Below the pieces are notes generated by a model that was not told the origin of the DNA, ran no database searches, and saw nothing but the letters and a program-made list of their open reading frames with translations. DNA of 38,897 bases from VMCP01 sp964492925 (GTDB lineage Bacteria > Bacteroidota > Bacteroidia > NS11-12g > UBA955), in assembly GCA_964492925.1 (NCBI GenBank), contig CAZBMF010000008.1, positions 1-38,897 of the forward strand, written 5' to 3'. Positions 18,005 to 25,040 of the stretch are shown here, piece by piece. How positions within the stretch are numbered: position 1 is the stretch's first letter; each line of letters opens with the position of its first letter. The position numbers were made by a program, and so were the translations under genes.

Positions 18005-18543
18005 TGAAAAAAGCATTCGTTTTGGTATGTGTCTTTCTTATTTATGGGGGACTTTGGGCTCAAACTGAAGTTGTTCGTGATACTGTGAGAGATTTCGAGC
18101 GACTTGATCCTGTGATGGTTTCAAGTAGCATGGACGAAGCGAAAATAAAAGAGTACCAAACACTCAAACGAAGGGTGATTAAAACAATGCCATTTGCTAA
18201 AATGGCAGCCTATAAAATGAAAATGATGGAAGACCAATTGTCTACCATCACCAATAAGCGCGACAGAAAAAAGTACATTAAAAAATGTGAAAATAGCCTC
18301 AAAGTGATGTACACCGAACAATTAAAAAATTTGACAATTGGGGAGGGGCAAGTGCTCATGAAATTGTTGCACCGTGAAACCGGTAAAACCAGTTGGGAAA
18401 TTTTAAAAAATTACAGAGGTACTGCAGAAGCTTTCTTTTGGCAGGCCTTTGGTTCTTTTTGGGGACATGATTTAAAAGTGGAATTTGATCCGGTTGTGGA
18501 TTATCAAATTGAACACATCATCAAAATTGCAAATTTGGAATAA
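18004..18543 (+). CDS. DUF4294 family exported protein
   Basis: 179 residues from the ATG at 18004, which overlaps the lgt stop codon by 1 nt (TGATG) and begins a signal peptide (MKKAFVLVCVFLIYGGLWAQ). An in-frame ATG at 17953 lies inside lgt and would destroy the signal peptide. The mature region (EYQTLKRRVIKTMPFAKMA ... RETGKTSWEILKNYRGT ... QAFGSFWGHDLKVEFDP) fits DUF4294, a Bacteroidota family of unknown function. It is rich in Lys and Arg and probably helical (about 40-110). It is likely periplasmic. Its end is only 4 nt from the end of the convergent permease gene, and no terminator is visible. Confidence 0.8.
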   Translation: MKKAFVLVCVFLIYGGLWAQTEVVRDTVRDFERLDPVMVSSSMDEAKIKEYQTLKRRVIKTMPFAKMAAYKMKMMEDQLSTITNKRDRKKYIKKCENSLKVMYTEQLKNLTIGEGQVLMKLLHRETGKTSWEILKNYRGTAEAFFWQAFGSFWGHDLKVEFDPVVDYQIEHIIKIANLE

Positions 18544-18547
18544 TCCC

Positions 18548-19528
18548 TCAAATTCTTAATTTTCTGAAACTTAAGATTAAAATTGGTGCTCCAATGAGAG
18601 CGCTAATGGCATTTACTTGCAAAGTAATGCCATCAATTAATTGATGGGCAATCAAATCGGCCGAAATGCAAAGAAATATTCCCCAAAGGATTGTTGGAAA
18701 TAGGATTTTCTGGTGTGATTCCGTTTTGCTGATTTGTTTGGCAACATGGGGGGCAATTAATCCAACAAAACTAATTGGTCCGCAAAAAGCTGTTATCCAA
18801 CCAGAAAGTATGGCACCTACCCAAATCATTTTTCTGCGAAGTTTTTTTACGTTTGTTCCGGAAGAAACGGCATATAAATCGCCCAACAAATAAGCATCCA
18901 TTCCAAATCGATTCAAAAAAACGAATCCCATGCCAATGAAAGCGGGAATCACAAGCCAAATGAGTTCGTTTCGCGTAATCCTTTCAAAACTTCCCATGCC
19001 CCAGAGACTGAACTGTTTGATTTGTTCAATATTGCCTAAATTTTGCAGAAGATCTACGCCAGCGGCAAAGAGAAAACTCAAAACCATGCCTGTTAGCAAG
19101 AGTCGAGTGGTGCTTTCGAACCCGCGGTTTAAAACCAATTGAATCATCAATGCCAACGCCGAACCCAAAATACTGGCCGTGAGAGTTCCTATAGATAAAT
19201 AATTGCTTACAAATGGGATAAATGGTTGTGCGAACAATAAAACTGCGATGCCAAAGCTTGCGCCTGGGGTAATTCCAACCAAATAGGGACCGGCCAAAGG
19301 ATTTCTGAACAAGGTTTGCATGATCAAGCCCGCAATAGAAAGTCCAGAGCCAGCTAAAATGGCGGATATGACCCTAGGTTGGCGAAAATTGCAAAAAATT
19401 TCATGACTTTCTGTGATGCAAAAAATGTCGGGAAATCCAATTTCGCCGTTAAATCCAACTGTGAAGTCCAAATAAATTAATCCCAACGTGAAGATTAACA
19501 GCAATATATTCAGGGTTTTTGACTTCAT
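18548..19528 (-). CDS. FecCD/BtuC-family ABC transporter permease
   Basis: 326-residue integral membrane protein of the FecCD family, which moves Fe-siderophores, haem or cobalamin across the inner membrane. Family features: FCNFRQPRVISAILAGSGLSIAG (first 24-60), NPLAGPYLVGITPGASFGIA, GMVLSFLFAAG, LLGDLYAVSSGTNV and SFVGLIAPHVAKQI near residue 260. About nine membrane segments are expected. Its ATG overlaps the stop of the binding-protein gene (4 nt, 19525-19528), so the two are coupled. No ATPase gene (FecE/BtuD type) follows; the next gene downstream is convergent. The substrate cannot be decided from the sequence. Confidence 0.88.
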   Translation of the reverse strand: MKSKTLNILLLIFTLGLIYLDFTVGFNGEIGFPDIFCITESHEIFCNFRQPRVISAILAGSGLSIAGLIMQTLFRNPLAGPYLVGITPGASFGIAVLLFAQPFIPFVSNYLSIGTLTASILGSALALMIQLVLNRGFESTTRLLLTGMVLSFLFAAGVDLLQNLGNIEQIKQFSLWGMGSFERITRNELIWLVIPAFIGMGFVFLNRFGMDAYLLGDLYAVSSGTNVKKLRRKMIWVGAILSGWITAFCGPISFVGLIAPHVAKQISKTESHQKILFPTILWGIFLCISADLIAHQLIDGITLQVNAISALIGAPILILSFRKLRI

Positions 19529-20658
19529 TTTAGTTGGCGGTAAAAGTAAAACGGATTATTTGAATTATTAGGGTATAATGGATGGAAAATTTTGACAAAA
19601 TCACGCAACACAAATTCCGGATGTACAGCCCCTAAATCCCAATATTCATTGGCTCCATCACTTTCTATTTTTAAATCACATTGAAAAACTTGCTTGTTTT
19701 TTACCGGTTTACATTCTTTGATTCTTGGGTCTGTTTGTTGAATGCAACGTATTGATTCACACATTCCTGGGTTTATCCAGAAATCGGCATTTTTAAGCAA
19801 ATTATAGCCCAATTCTAACCCAATTTGAGCACTTCCGGTGCCTATATATTGGTTGTTCGATAGCCAAATTGGATTGGCATTTGCGTCTTTTAAGAGGATA
19901 GACAAATAAGCATTTTGGCGCGGAACATCCCAAGTGCCCGAATACGGAATATTCACCATAACTGAGGGTGAAGTGAAACTAGAAATTGCTTTTTTTAACT
20001 TAAAGTATTGTTTTTCAATTAATTCAAACTGATTGGTGAGTTTTCCTTGTGTGAACATTGAAAAGAATTGAATCCATTCCGCTCTTCCTAATGGATGGGG
20101 TTCTAAGTGTGTTTGGCAAAACAAAACAGCGGTTTTGGGGGATTGCAAGCGATTTAAATTTGTTTTCTCTTGATTGCCAATAAAATAAGCGATTAGGATA
20201 TCGGGGTTTAATTTCAAAGCAGCTTCAGGCATGATTTCACCAAAAGGCTGAACCGAAGGTATGTTGTTTTTTTGAGGGAAAGCGGAGCTTGGAAGGTATT
20301 TCGATTGGTCTACCCCAATGATTTTTTGGTGCTGCTTGAGCTCTACAAAAAATCGACTAAAAACAGTTGAAAGTAAAATGTAACGATTACGGTTGGTGAT
20401 TTTTGCAAAATTTTGGATGGATTTTTTTTGCGTTTTCCCCCAAAAAAATTGTCCAACTACTTCTCTTTTATCGGATTGACTCTTGTTGTTTTGAAACGTA
20501 TACAGTTTTATAAAGGTATCGGTTGGCGTGAAGCCAATTTCAAACAATTGAGCATACCGATTTTTTGTCCATTGAATTCCTTGAATACCAGATTCTGAGC
20601 GGCTTCCACATCCCTCAAAAAATAAAAAAAGGCAAAGAATTGGTGCTAAGAATTTCAT
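19525..20658 (-). CDS. Periplasmic substrate-binding lipoprotein of the FecB/BtuF type
   Basis: 377 residues with a short signal sequence ending FFEGC (a slightly atypical lipobox, Cys17). The fold signs are those of class III binding proteins: KIIGVDQSKYL near 110, KLNPDILIAYFIGN near 150, a middle helix with EWIQFFSMFTQGK, and IWLSNNQYIGTGSAQIGLE near 270. It should deliver a metal chelate, haem or corrinoid to the permease encoded next in the operon. The ATG at 20658 is preceded by a TAnnTTTG box at only 8 nt. It is divergent from the FtsB-like gene. Confidence 0.82.
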   Translation of the reverse strand: MKFLAPILCLFLFFEGCGSRSESGIQGIQWTKNRYAQLFEIGFTPTDTFIKLYTFQNNKSQSDKREVVGQFFWGKTQKKSIQNFAKITNRNRYILLSTVFSRFFVELKQHQKIIGVDQSKYLPSSAFPQKNNIPSVQPFGEIMPEAALKLNPDILIAYFIGNQEKTNLNRLQSPKTAVLFCQTHLEPHPLGRAEWIQFFSMFTQGKLTNQFELIEKQYFKLKKAISSFTSPSVMVNIPYSGTWDVPRQNAYLSILLKDANANPIWLSNNQYIGTGSAQIGLELGYNLLKNADFWINPGMCESIRCIQQTDPRIKECKPVKNKQVFQCDLKIESDGANEYWDLGAVHPEFVLRDFVKIFHPLYPNNSNNPFYFYRQLK

Positions 20659-20666
20659 ATGATTTT

Positions 20667-20674
20667 CAAAAATA
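20667..20674 (-). promoter_or_regulatory. Candidate -7 box directly before the binding-protein gene
   Basis: Minus-strand TATTTTTG ends 8 nt before the ATG at 20658, leaving almost no 5' leader. No TTTG at the -33 position. Confidence 0.45.
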
Positions 20675-20742
20675 GATTAAAAAAGTTGACAGATAGAAAA
20701 ACTGTGTTTATTGTTTCTAGAATTTCGTGCAAATTTGTGAAT

Positions 20743-21051
20743 ATGAATTTCCCATTGTTCAAATATCGCTATTGGATTTATTTCGGACTGTTCGCGGTGT
20801 GGATGACCTTTTTTGATAGCAATAATTTTATTTACAAGTTTAGGTTGAACGCTGAGATTTCAGATTTAGAGGAAAGCATTGAAATTCACAAAGCAAAAAT
20901 TGAAGAACTCAGAAGGCAAAAAAAAGATCTTTTTGGGAACCAACGGAATTTGGAAAAATTTGCAAGAGAAAAGTATCTGATGAAAAAAGAAAATGAAGAT
21001 ATTTTTGTGATTACTGATGCCGACGAAGATAAAGAGGAGAACGAACCTTAA
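20743..21051 (+). CDS. FtsB/DivIC-like septum formation protein
   Basis: 102 residues from the ATG at 20743. A short N-terminus (MNFPLFKYRYW) precedes one membrane segment (about 10-27), then a coiled coil (about 33-70: EISDLEESIEIHKAKIEELR) and the FtsB/DivIC end motif NLEKFAREKYLMKKENEDIF, closed by an acidic tail. Such proteins join the FtsL/FtsQ complex in cell division. An in-frame ATG at 20659 would add 28 polar residues before the membrane anchor; I reject it because the family starts close to the anchor. The gene is divergent from the binding-protein gene and 118 nt before dnaN. Confidence 0.82.
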   Translation: MNFPLFKYRYWIYFGLFAVWMTFFDSNNFIYKFRLNAEISDLEESIEIHKAKIEELRRQKKDLFGNQRNLEKFAREKYLMKKENEDIFVITDADEDKEENEP

Positions 21052-21121
21052 AATGTGGACATCAATTTGAAAGTGTTTATAAAATGTTTCAAGTTGTGAA
21101 TTTTTATTGCCCCATCATGAA

Positions 21122-21129
21122 TAGGTTTG
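21122..21129 (+). promoter_or_regulatory. Candidate -7 box of dnaN
   Basis: TAGGTTTG fits TAnnTTTG and ends 40 nt before the dnaN ATG. The nearest TTG elements upstream have spacers of 12 and 25 nt, neither ideal. Confidence 0.4.
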
Positions 21130-21169
21130 CAGTATTCTTTTTTTAACGAAAGTATAAAATATAAAATTT

Positions 21170-22231
21170 ATGAAGTTTATAGCTCCTTCAAGCGATTTGT
21201 TACAGCATTTGTTAACTGTTAACGGTGCAATTATGTCGAAACCAATTATTCCAATTTTGGAAAATTTCTTGTTCGATATCAGTAACAATGAACTTACCAT
21301 TTACAGTACAGACTTGGAAACGAGCATGACCACCGTTATTTTGCGTTCATTGCCAGATCAGCCTGTTACATTTAATATAGACAATGGCAACTTTGGTATT
21401 GAGGTTGTGAACAACAACGGCCGCTACAAAATGGCGGGTCAAGATGGAATTGATTACCCTACATTGCCTGAGAAGAGTGGTGATGGTAGCTTCACAGTTC
21501 CGGCAAACTTGTTGTTAAGAGCTGTAAGCAAAACACTTTTTGCTGCTGGTTCTGATGAATTGCGCTTGAACTTAACAGGTTTGTTTGTTGAAATGAAAGG
21601 CAGCCATGTCAATTTTGTAGCAACCGATGCAAACAAATTGGTTCGTTATACCAGAAAAGATATCAGCACGGGTACTGAACATAGCTTTATCATCCCGAAA
21701 AAGCCACTTAACTTGTTGAAAACTGCGTTGCCAAACGACGAAACTCCTGTTGTGGTTGATTATAACAAAACCAACGTGTTTTTCACCTTCGGAAATACAC
21801 AACTTATTTGTCGTTTGTTAGATGAGAAATACCCAGAGTATTCTGCTGTTATTCCTTTAGAAAATCCAAATGTAATTACCATTTCTAGAACTGATTTCTT
21901 GAGTTCTATCAACCGTATCAGCATCTTTGCTTCAAAAACTACCCATCAAGTTCGTTTGAAAATTACAGGTAGCGAATTGACAATCAGCGCAGAAGACATT
22001 GAAATGGCTAACGAAGCAACAGAGAAAATTAGTTGTGAATACGATGGTGACGATATGGAAATTGGTTTTAATGCAAGATTTTTGAAGGAAATGTTATCTA
22101 CTTTAGATGGCGATAGCGTTCAATTGAAAATGTCGCAACCGAATAGAGCTGGTTTATTGGTTCCTACAGAAAATGAAAAGAACGAAGAGATCACCATGCT
22201 TATCATGCCAATGATGTTAAATAATTATTAA
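21170..22231 (+). CDS. dnaN: DNA polymerase III sliding clamp (beta subunit), shortened in domain I
   Basis: Ring-shaped clamp that tethers the replicative polymerase to DNA. The family is clear: MKFIAPSSDLLQHL start, KPIIPILENFLF, STDLETSM, NFVATDANKLVRYTR (near 150), FIIPKKPLNLLK, RISIFASKTTHQVRLK (near 250), QPNRAGLLVP and the C-terminal TMLIMPMML. The protein is 353 residues, while Bacteroidota clamps that I know are about 372-374. Aligned from memory to such clamps and to the Escherichia coli protein, the missing part falls after DLETSMTTVI: the text jumps to LRSLPDQPVTF, without the strand and the start of the helix (usual form GxxxIPAKxLLD) that come between. The loss is in frame. It may be real or an assembly error. 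Confidence 0.9.
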   Translation: MKFIAPSSDLLQHLLTVNGAIMSKPIIPILENFLFDISNNELTIYSTDLETSMTTVILRSLPDQPVTFNIDNGNFGIEVVNNNGRYKMAGQDGIDYPTLPEKSGDGSFTVPANLLLRAVSKTLFAAGSDELRLNLTGLFVEMKGSHVNFVATDANKLVRYTRKDISTGTEHSFIIPKKPLNLLKTALPNDETPVVVDYNKTNVFFTFGNTQLICRLLDEKYPEYSAVIPLENPNVITISRTDFLSSINRISIFASKTTHQVRLKITGSELTISAEDIEMANEATEKISCEYDGDDMEIGFNARFLKEMLSTLDGDSVQLKMSQPNRAGLLVPTENEKNEEITMLIMPMMLNNY

Positions 22232-22261
22232 TCTTATTTTTAGTATAAAATAAATACGATG

Positions 22262-22290
22262 AAAGGAGGCTTTAGCCTCCTTTTTTTTAT
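22262..22290 (+). terminator. Rho-independent terminator of dnaN
   Basis: A perfect 9-bp stem (AAAGGAGGC 22262-22270, GCCTCCTTT 22275-22283) with a TTTA loop and a run of eight T, starting 30 nt after the stop codon. Confidence 0.9.
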
Positions 22291-22361
22291 GACATTTTCA
22301 TTATATTTCATCATGGTGAAAACAATTATTTTCATTATACTTGCCATATTAAATAATAGCT

Positions 22362-22931
22362 ATGAAAAAAATCATTATTTCTGCCGCAATTTTATTGTTG
22401 GGAATTGGATCAACCAAAGCTCAATTTGAAATTAGTAATTTAAGCGTTGGTGTAGCAGCTGCACCAAGTATGTATTTCGCTGATGGTTTGGGCACCTTTG
22501 CGAATTCCTTTTCGGGAAAATTGCAATATGAAGCCGACGATAATTTTTACTACGGTGATGTAATTTACAGTAGTAAAAAATTCACAGATTTAGATAACAC
22601 TAGTATTACATTTATGCATATAAATGGTGGTATGGGTCGCTACTTGGTAGGAAGTGCCGACGATGATTTCAGTGTTTCTGGTAAAGTGGGTGCTGGTTTA
22701 TCAACTTACTATATGAATTACGATGGTGCCATGGAAGAAATTGCTGACGGTACTTGGAATATCAATGGTGGAGTTGTGGCAACATATAGTGTTTCTGATG
22801 CAATTAAATTATTTGGTGAAGCAGGACTTATTTTCTCAGCTGGAACATATAATAGTCAAGGCAATGGAACTGCGGTACCAGGCGTTAACTGTGCAGTATT
22901 TCAAATTGGTGCCAAATTCAGATTCCAATAA
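22362..22931 (+). CDS. Outer-membrane beta-barrel protein, small porin-like
   Basis: 189 residues with a signal peptide (MKKIIISAAILLLGIGSTKAQ). The rest is glycine-rich with alternating strands (LSVGVAAAPSMYFADGLG, INGGMGRYLVG, VSGKVGAGLSTYYMNY) and ends in FQIGAKFRFQ, a C-terminal barrel strand with a hydrophobic/aromatic end. It fits an eight-stranded outer-membrane barrel; the function is unknown. It stands alone between two good terminators. Upstream, TATACTTG near 22336 is one mismatch from TAnnTTTG. Confidence 0.75.
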   Translation: MKKIIISAAILLLGIGSTKAQFEISNLSVGVAAAPSMYFADGLGTFANSFSGKLQYEADDNFYYGDVIYSSKKFTDLDNTSITFMHINGGMGRYLVGSADDDFSVSGKVGAGLSTYYMNYDGAMEEIADGTWNINGGVVATYSVSDAIKLFGEAGLIFSAGTYNSQGNGTAVPGVNCAVFQIGAKFRFQ

Positions 22932-22967
22932 TCAACAAAAAAACAACAACAATAACAACAATAATCA

Positions 22968-22998
22968 AAAAAATGGCCATCGAAAGATGGCCTTTTTT
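22968..22998. terminator. Bidirectional terminator with GAAA tetraloop
   Basis: Stem GGCCATC (22975-22981) and GATGGCC (22986-22992) closed by the GNRA loop GAAA, with A-run before and T6 after. It lies 44 nt after the stop of the plus-strand barrel gene and 32 nt beyond the restored stop (23024) of the minus-strand DUF4389 gene, so it can serve both convergent genes. Confidence 0.88.
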
Positions 22999-23023
22999 AT
23001 AGTAACAATTCAAGTAAATTCTA

Positions 23024-23760
23024 TTATGGTTTTCCGTTAAATGGCGGATATCCTTCGCTTAAGAAATTTATATAAAGACTTAAACGCATTCCCCAACGCA
23101 AAGTAGCTACGCTGAATTCGTGCATTCCTGCCGGCATTTTACCCGTAAATAATACGGCAAACCATGAAATTATATTCACAAATNNNNNNNNNNNNNNNNN
23201 NNNNNNNNNNNNNNNNNNNNNNNNNNNNNNNNNNNNNNNNNNNNNNNNNNNNNNNNNNNNNNNNNNNNNNNNNNNNNNNNNNNTGCCGGCATTTTACCCG
23301 TAAATAATACGGCAAACCATGAAATTATATTCACAAATAAAAGTCCTATCATTCTAAAATAAATGCAAAATATGTGTGGGATAATCATTATAACACCGAA
23401 AAGAGTACGGATAATCAATTGTCCACGACCAATATGAATTAATGGAAAATCAACCGTTGTTGCATCATCAGTGCCATTTGGTCCAAAGCTAGGATATCCA
23501 TCACTTAAATTGAACATTCTAGCCGTTAATCTTGTTGACCAACGCATGAGGTTCAAGGTTGCTGTGTAAAACCATTCAGGGGTTTTCCCCGTAAATAGAA
23601 TTACAAACCAGGCTGCAAATGATAATAGCGCATGCCATAATGAGTAAAATAATAATAAGAAGTAATGTGGGATAACAATGTAAAGCCATCCAAAGAAGCT
23701 TCTGAGCAATAATTCTCCTCGAGAATATTGCTCTTGATGTTTGATTTCAAATGTTAACAT
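23024..23760 (-). CDS. DUF4389 membrane protein (interrupted by a false assembly gap)
   Basis: In the assembly as given, the frame runs from 23760 into the N block at 23283. The 55 bases left of the block (23129-23183) repeat exactly the 55 bases right of it (23284-23338). Removing one copy and the N joins 159 codons to 35 codons in frame, giving a 193-residue protein with stop TAA at 23024-23026. The joined protein has two tandem units: WFVILFTGKTPEWFYTATLN ... RWSTR ... LSDGYPSFG and WFAVLFTGKMPAGMHEFSVA ... RWGMR ... LSEGYPPFN. This is the DUF4389 pattern, with membrane helices before each FTGK. The function of the family is unknown. A consensus promoter precedes it and a bidirectional terminator follows. 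Confidence 0.85.
23129..23183. repeat. Exact 55-bp duplication, left copy (contig-end overlap)
   Basis: Identical to 23284-23338 over all 55 bases and ending exactly at the first N. The length equals a k-mer size widely used by de Bruijn assemblers, which points to two contig ends that overlap and were scaffolded with N instead of merged. Confidence 0.93.
23184..23283. other. Assembly gap (100 N), probably spurious
   Basis: Exactly 100 N, the usual filler for a gap of unknown size. The flanking 55-bp duplication and the intact gene obtained by merging it suggest that no sequence is missing. Confidence 0.95.
23284..23338. repeat. Exact 55-bp duplication, right copy (contig-end overlap)
   Basis: Begins immediately after the last N and matches 23129-23183 base for base. 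See the left copy. Confidence 0.93.
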
Positions 23761-23787
23761 AACAAGATATAATTTGGTTTAGTTTTT

Positions 23788-23818
23788 CAAATATATGATT
23801 ATCAATAACATTTGCAAA
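23788..23818 (-). promoter_or_regulatory. Bacteroidota-type promoter of the DUF4389 gene
   Basis: On the minus strand, TTTG (23818-23815), a 19-nt spacer, and TATATTTG (23795-23788): an exact consensus promoter. The -7 box ends 27 nt before the ATG at 23760. Confidence 0.78.
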
Positions 23819-23852
23819 TATTTTCAGTATATTTTAAATGATTGTCAAATTA

Positions 23853-23892
23853 AAATACCAATTAATCTTTTGCATAAGATTAATTGGTATTT
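23853..23892. repeat. Perfect 17-bp palindrome with 6-nt loop
   Basis: Arms 23853-23869 and 23876-23892 are exact reverse complements (core ACCAATTAATCTT) around TTGCAT. It lies between the end of yggS and the DUF4389 promoter, 34 nt upstream of the -33 TTTG. On the minus strand it is not followed by a T-run, so it is a poor intrinsic terminator for yggS; on the plus strand a T7 run follows at 23896, but no plus-strand gene ends here. Role unknown: terminator variant, operator or remnant of a small mobile repeat. Confidence 0.7.
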
Positions 23893-23966
23893 CTGTTTTT
23901 TTGCATTTTTAAGCTATCGGTCCAATTTCGTTCACAAATTGAATGACTTATATTGTTAAATTTAAC

Positions 23967-24000
23967 TAAACCCTAACTATAAACCCTAAACTTTAAACTC
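23967..24000. repeat. Degenerate TAAACCC-type heptamer repeat
   Basis: Units TAAACCC (23967), TAACTA (23974), TAAACCC (23980), TAAACTT (23987) and TAAACTC (23994) follow one another without spacers and end 11 nt from the yggS stop. On the minus strand it reads GTTTA-rich, as does the decamer repeat behind ychF at 35543. Confidence 0.75.
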
Positions 24001-24011
24001 AATGAATACCA

Positions 24012-24671
24012 TCAGGCAAACACCGCACTGCCAATTCTTACCATGGTAGAGCCATATTGAACAGCAATTTTGTAATCGCCGCTCATGCCAATTGATAACT
24101 CTTTAAATGGTAGGTAGTCTGTGAAATAAGTCGATTTTAGGCGGTTGAAATAACTTTGCGCCAACGCAAATTCTTTGTGAGTAAGATCTTGGTCGGTGGT
24201 TAAACTTCCCATACTCATGATGCCAGCAAATTCAATATTTGGGTAGTCGCGCAGATCAAGTCCCTCAAAAAAAGAATCCACCTCTTCCGGTTTTACGCCA
24301 AATTTGCTTTCCTCCTGTGCCAAATGCAATTGGATCAAACATGGAATGATGCGGTTGTTTTTTGCTGCATGTTTTTGAATTTCTTTTAACAATTCAAGGC
24401 TATCTACGGAGTGAATCATGGCAATAAAAGGAGCTATATATTTCACTTTGTTGCTTTGTAAATGTCCAATCAGATGCCATTCAATATCTGTAGGAAGCTG
24501 CTCCACACGCTCCAATAAAGGTTGAACCCTGTTTTCTGCAAATACCCGATGTCCTGCATCATAGGCTTGCCTGATTTCTTCAATTTCACGATACTTTGAA
24601 ACCACAACCAATTGTGTTTGAGCAGGAAGTTCTTGCTGAATTCGATGAATGTTGTTAGTGATGCCGTTCAT
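24012..24671 (-). CDS. yggS: YggS/PLPBP-family pyridoxal phosphate homeostasis protein
   Basis: 219 residues from the ATG at 24669-24671. PLP-binding TIM barrel related to the N-terminal domain of alanine racemase; it balances free PLP and amino-acid pools and has no known catalytic activity. Seen: the PLP lysine in VVVSKYREI (Lys26), FAENRVQ, EWHLIGHLQSNKVKY, HSVDS, and the C-terminal phosphate-binding region LSIGMSGDYKIAVQYGSTMV with RIGSAVFA. A longer frame from 24833 is antisense to the neighbouring gene and lacks family similarity, so I reject it. It is divergent from the DUF4296 gene with only 21 nt between the starts. Confidence 0.92.
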   Translation of the reverse strand: MNGITNNIHRIQQELPAQTQLVVVSKYREIEEIRQAYDAGHRVFAENRVQPLLERVEQLPTDIEWHLIGHLQSNKVKYIAPFIAMIHSVDSLELLKEIQKHAAKNNRIIPCLIQLHLAQEESKFGVKPEEVDSFFEGLDLRDYPNIEFAGIMSMGSLTTDQDLTHKEFALAQSYFNRLKSTYFTDYLPFKELSIGMSGDYKIAVQYGSTMVRIGSAVFA

Positions 24672-24677
24672 TTTGCT

Positions 24678-24685
24678 TAATTTTG
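24678..24685 (+). promoter_or_regulatory. Candidate -7 box directly before the DUF4296 gene
   Basis: TAATTTTG fits TAnnTTTG and ends 7 nt before the ATG at 24693. It lies 6 nt from the divergent yggS start. A TTG at 24652-24654 gives a 23-nt spacer, longer than ideal. Confidence 0.45.
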
Positions 24686-24692
24686 CATTGTT

Positions 24693-25040
24693 ATGCGCAA
24701 ATTCTGCCTCAAAATTACAACCATCTTTTTGATAACCCTTACATCTGCATGTAATTCTCTCGAATTTCCTGTTGATGAACCAAAGATGGTTTCTATCATG
24801 GTAGATGCCATGAGAATGGAGGCTGGAATGCAAGTGAAATACAACTACGCCGTACAGCCAGATAGCATTTGGAAGCAGAATTATGCTTTTATCCTAAAAA
24901 AACACAATGTGGCTCAAGAAGATTTCGATAAATCGTTAGAATCTTACAAACGTGATGGCAAGAAGTTCACTGAATTGATGGAAAAAGCCATTGAAATTTT
25001 ACAGCGCGACGAAGTAAAACATAAAATGGATAAAAATTGA
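24693..25040 (+). CDS. DUF4296 family lipoprotein
   Basis: 115 residues. A lipoprotein-like signal MRKFCLKITTIFLITLTSAC (Cys20) is followed by a helical domain (VDEPKMVSIMVDAMRMEAG ... HNVAQEDFDKSLESYKRD) that fits DUF4296, a small Bacteroidota family of unknown role. The region is charged and probably a helical bundle. Its stop codon TGA overlaps the TTG start of mutS2 (TTGA), so the genes are coupled. Confidence 0.78.
   Translation: MRKFCLKITTIFLITLTSACNSLEFPVDEPKMVSIMVDAMRMEAGMQVKYNYAVQPDSIWKQNYAFILKKHNVAQEDFDKSLESYKRDGKKFTELMEKAIEILQRDEVKHKMDKN
24710..24717 (-). promoter_or_regulatory. Candidate -7 box of yggS, inside the DUF4296 coding region
   Basis: Minus-strand TAATTTTG lies 38 nt before the yggS ATG, within codons 6-9 of the divergent DUF4296 gene. 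No TTTG at the -33 position. Confidence 0.35.

Noticed and set aside
20659..20742. N-terminal extension of the FtsB-like protein by 28 residues
   Set aside because: It is basic and polar before the membrane anchor, whereas the family starts close to the anchor; it also covers the divergent promoter region.
23967..24000. Telomere-like TTTAGGG repeat as a chromosome end
   Set aside because: Only five degenerate units inside continuous sequence with genes on both sides; not an end, and bacterial linear ends do not use this repeat.
24672..24833. Upstream extension of yggS by 54 residues
   Set aside because: The extension is antisense to the DUF4296 gene, is unlike any YggS N-terminus and would bury the -7 box.
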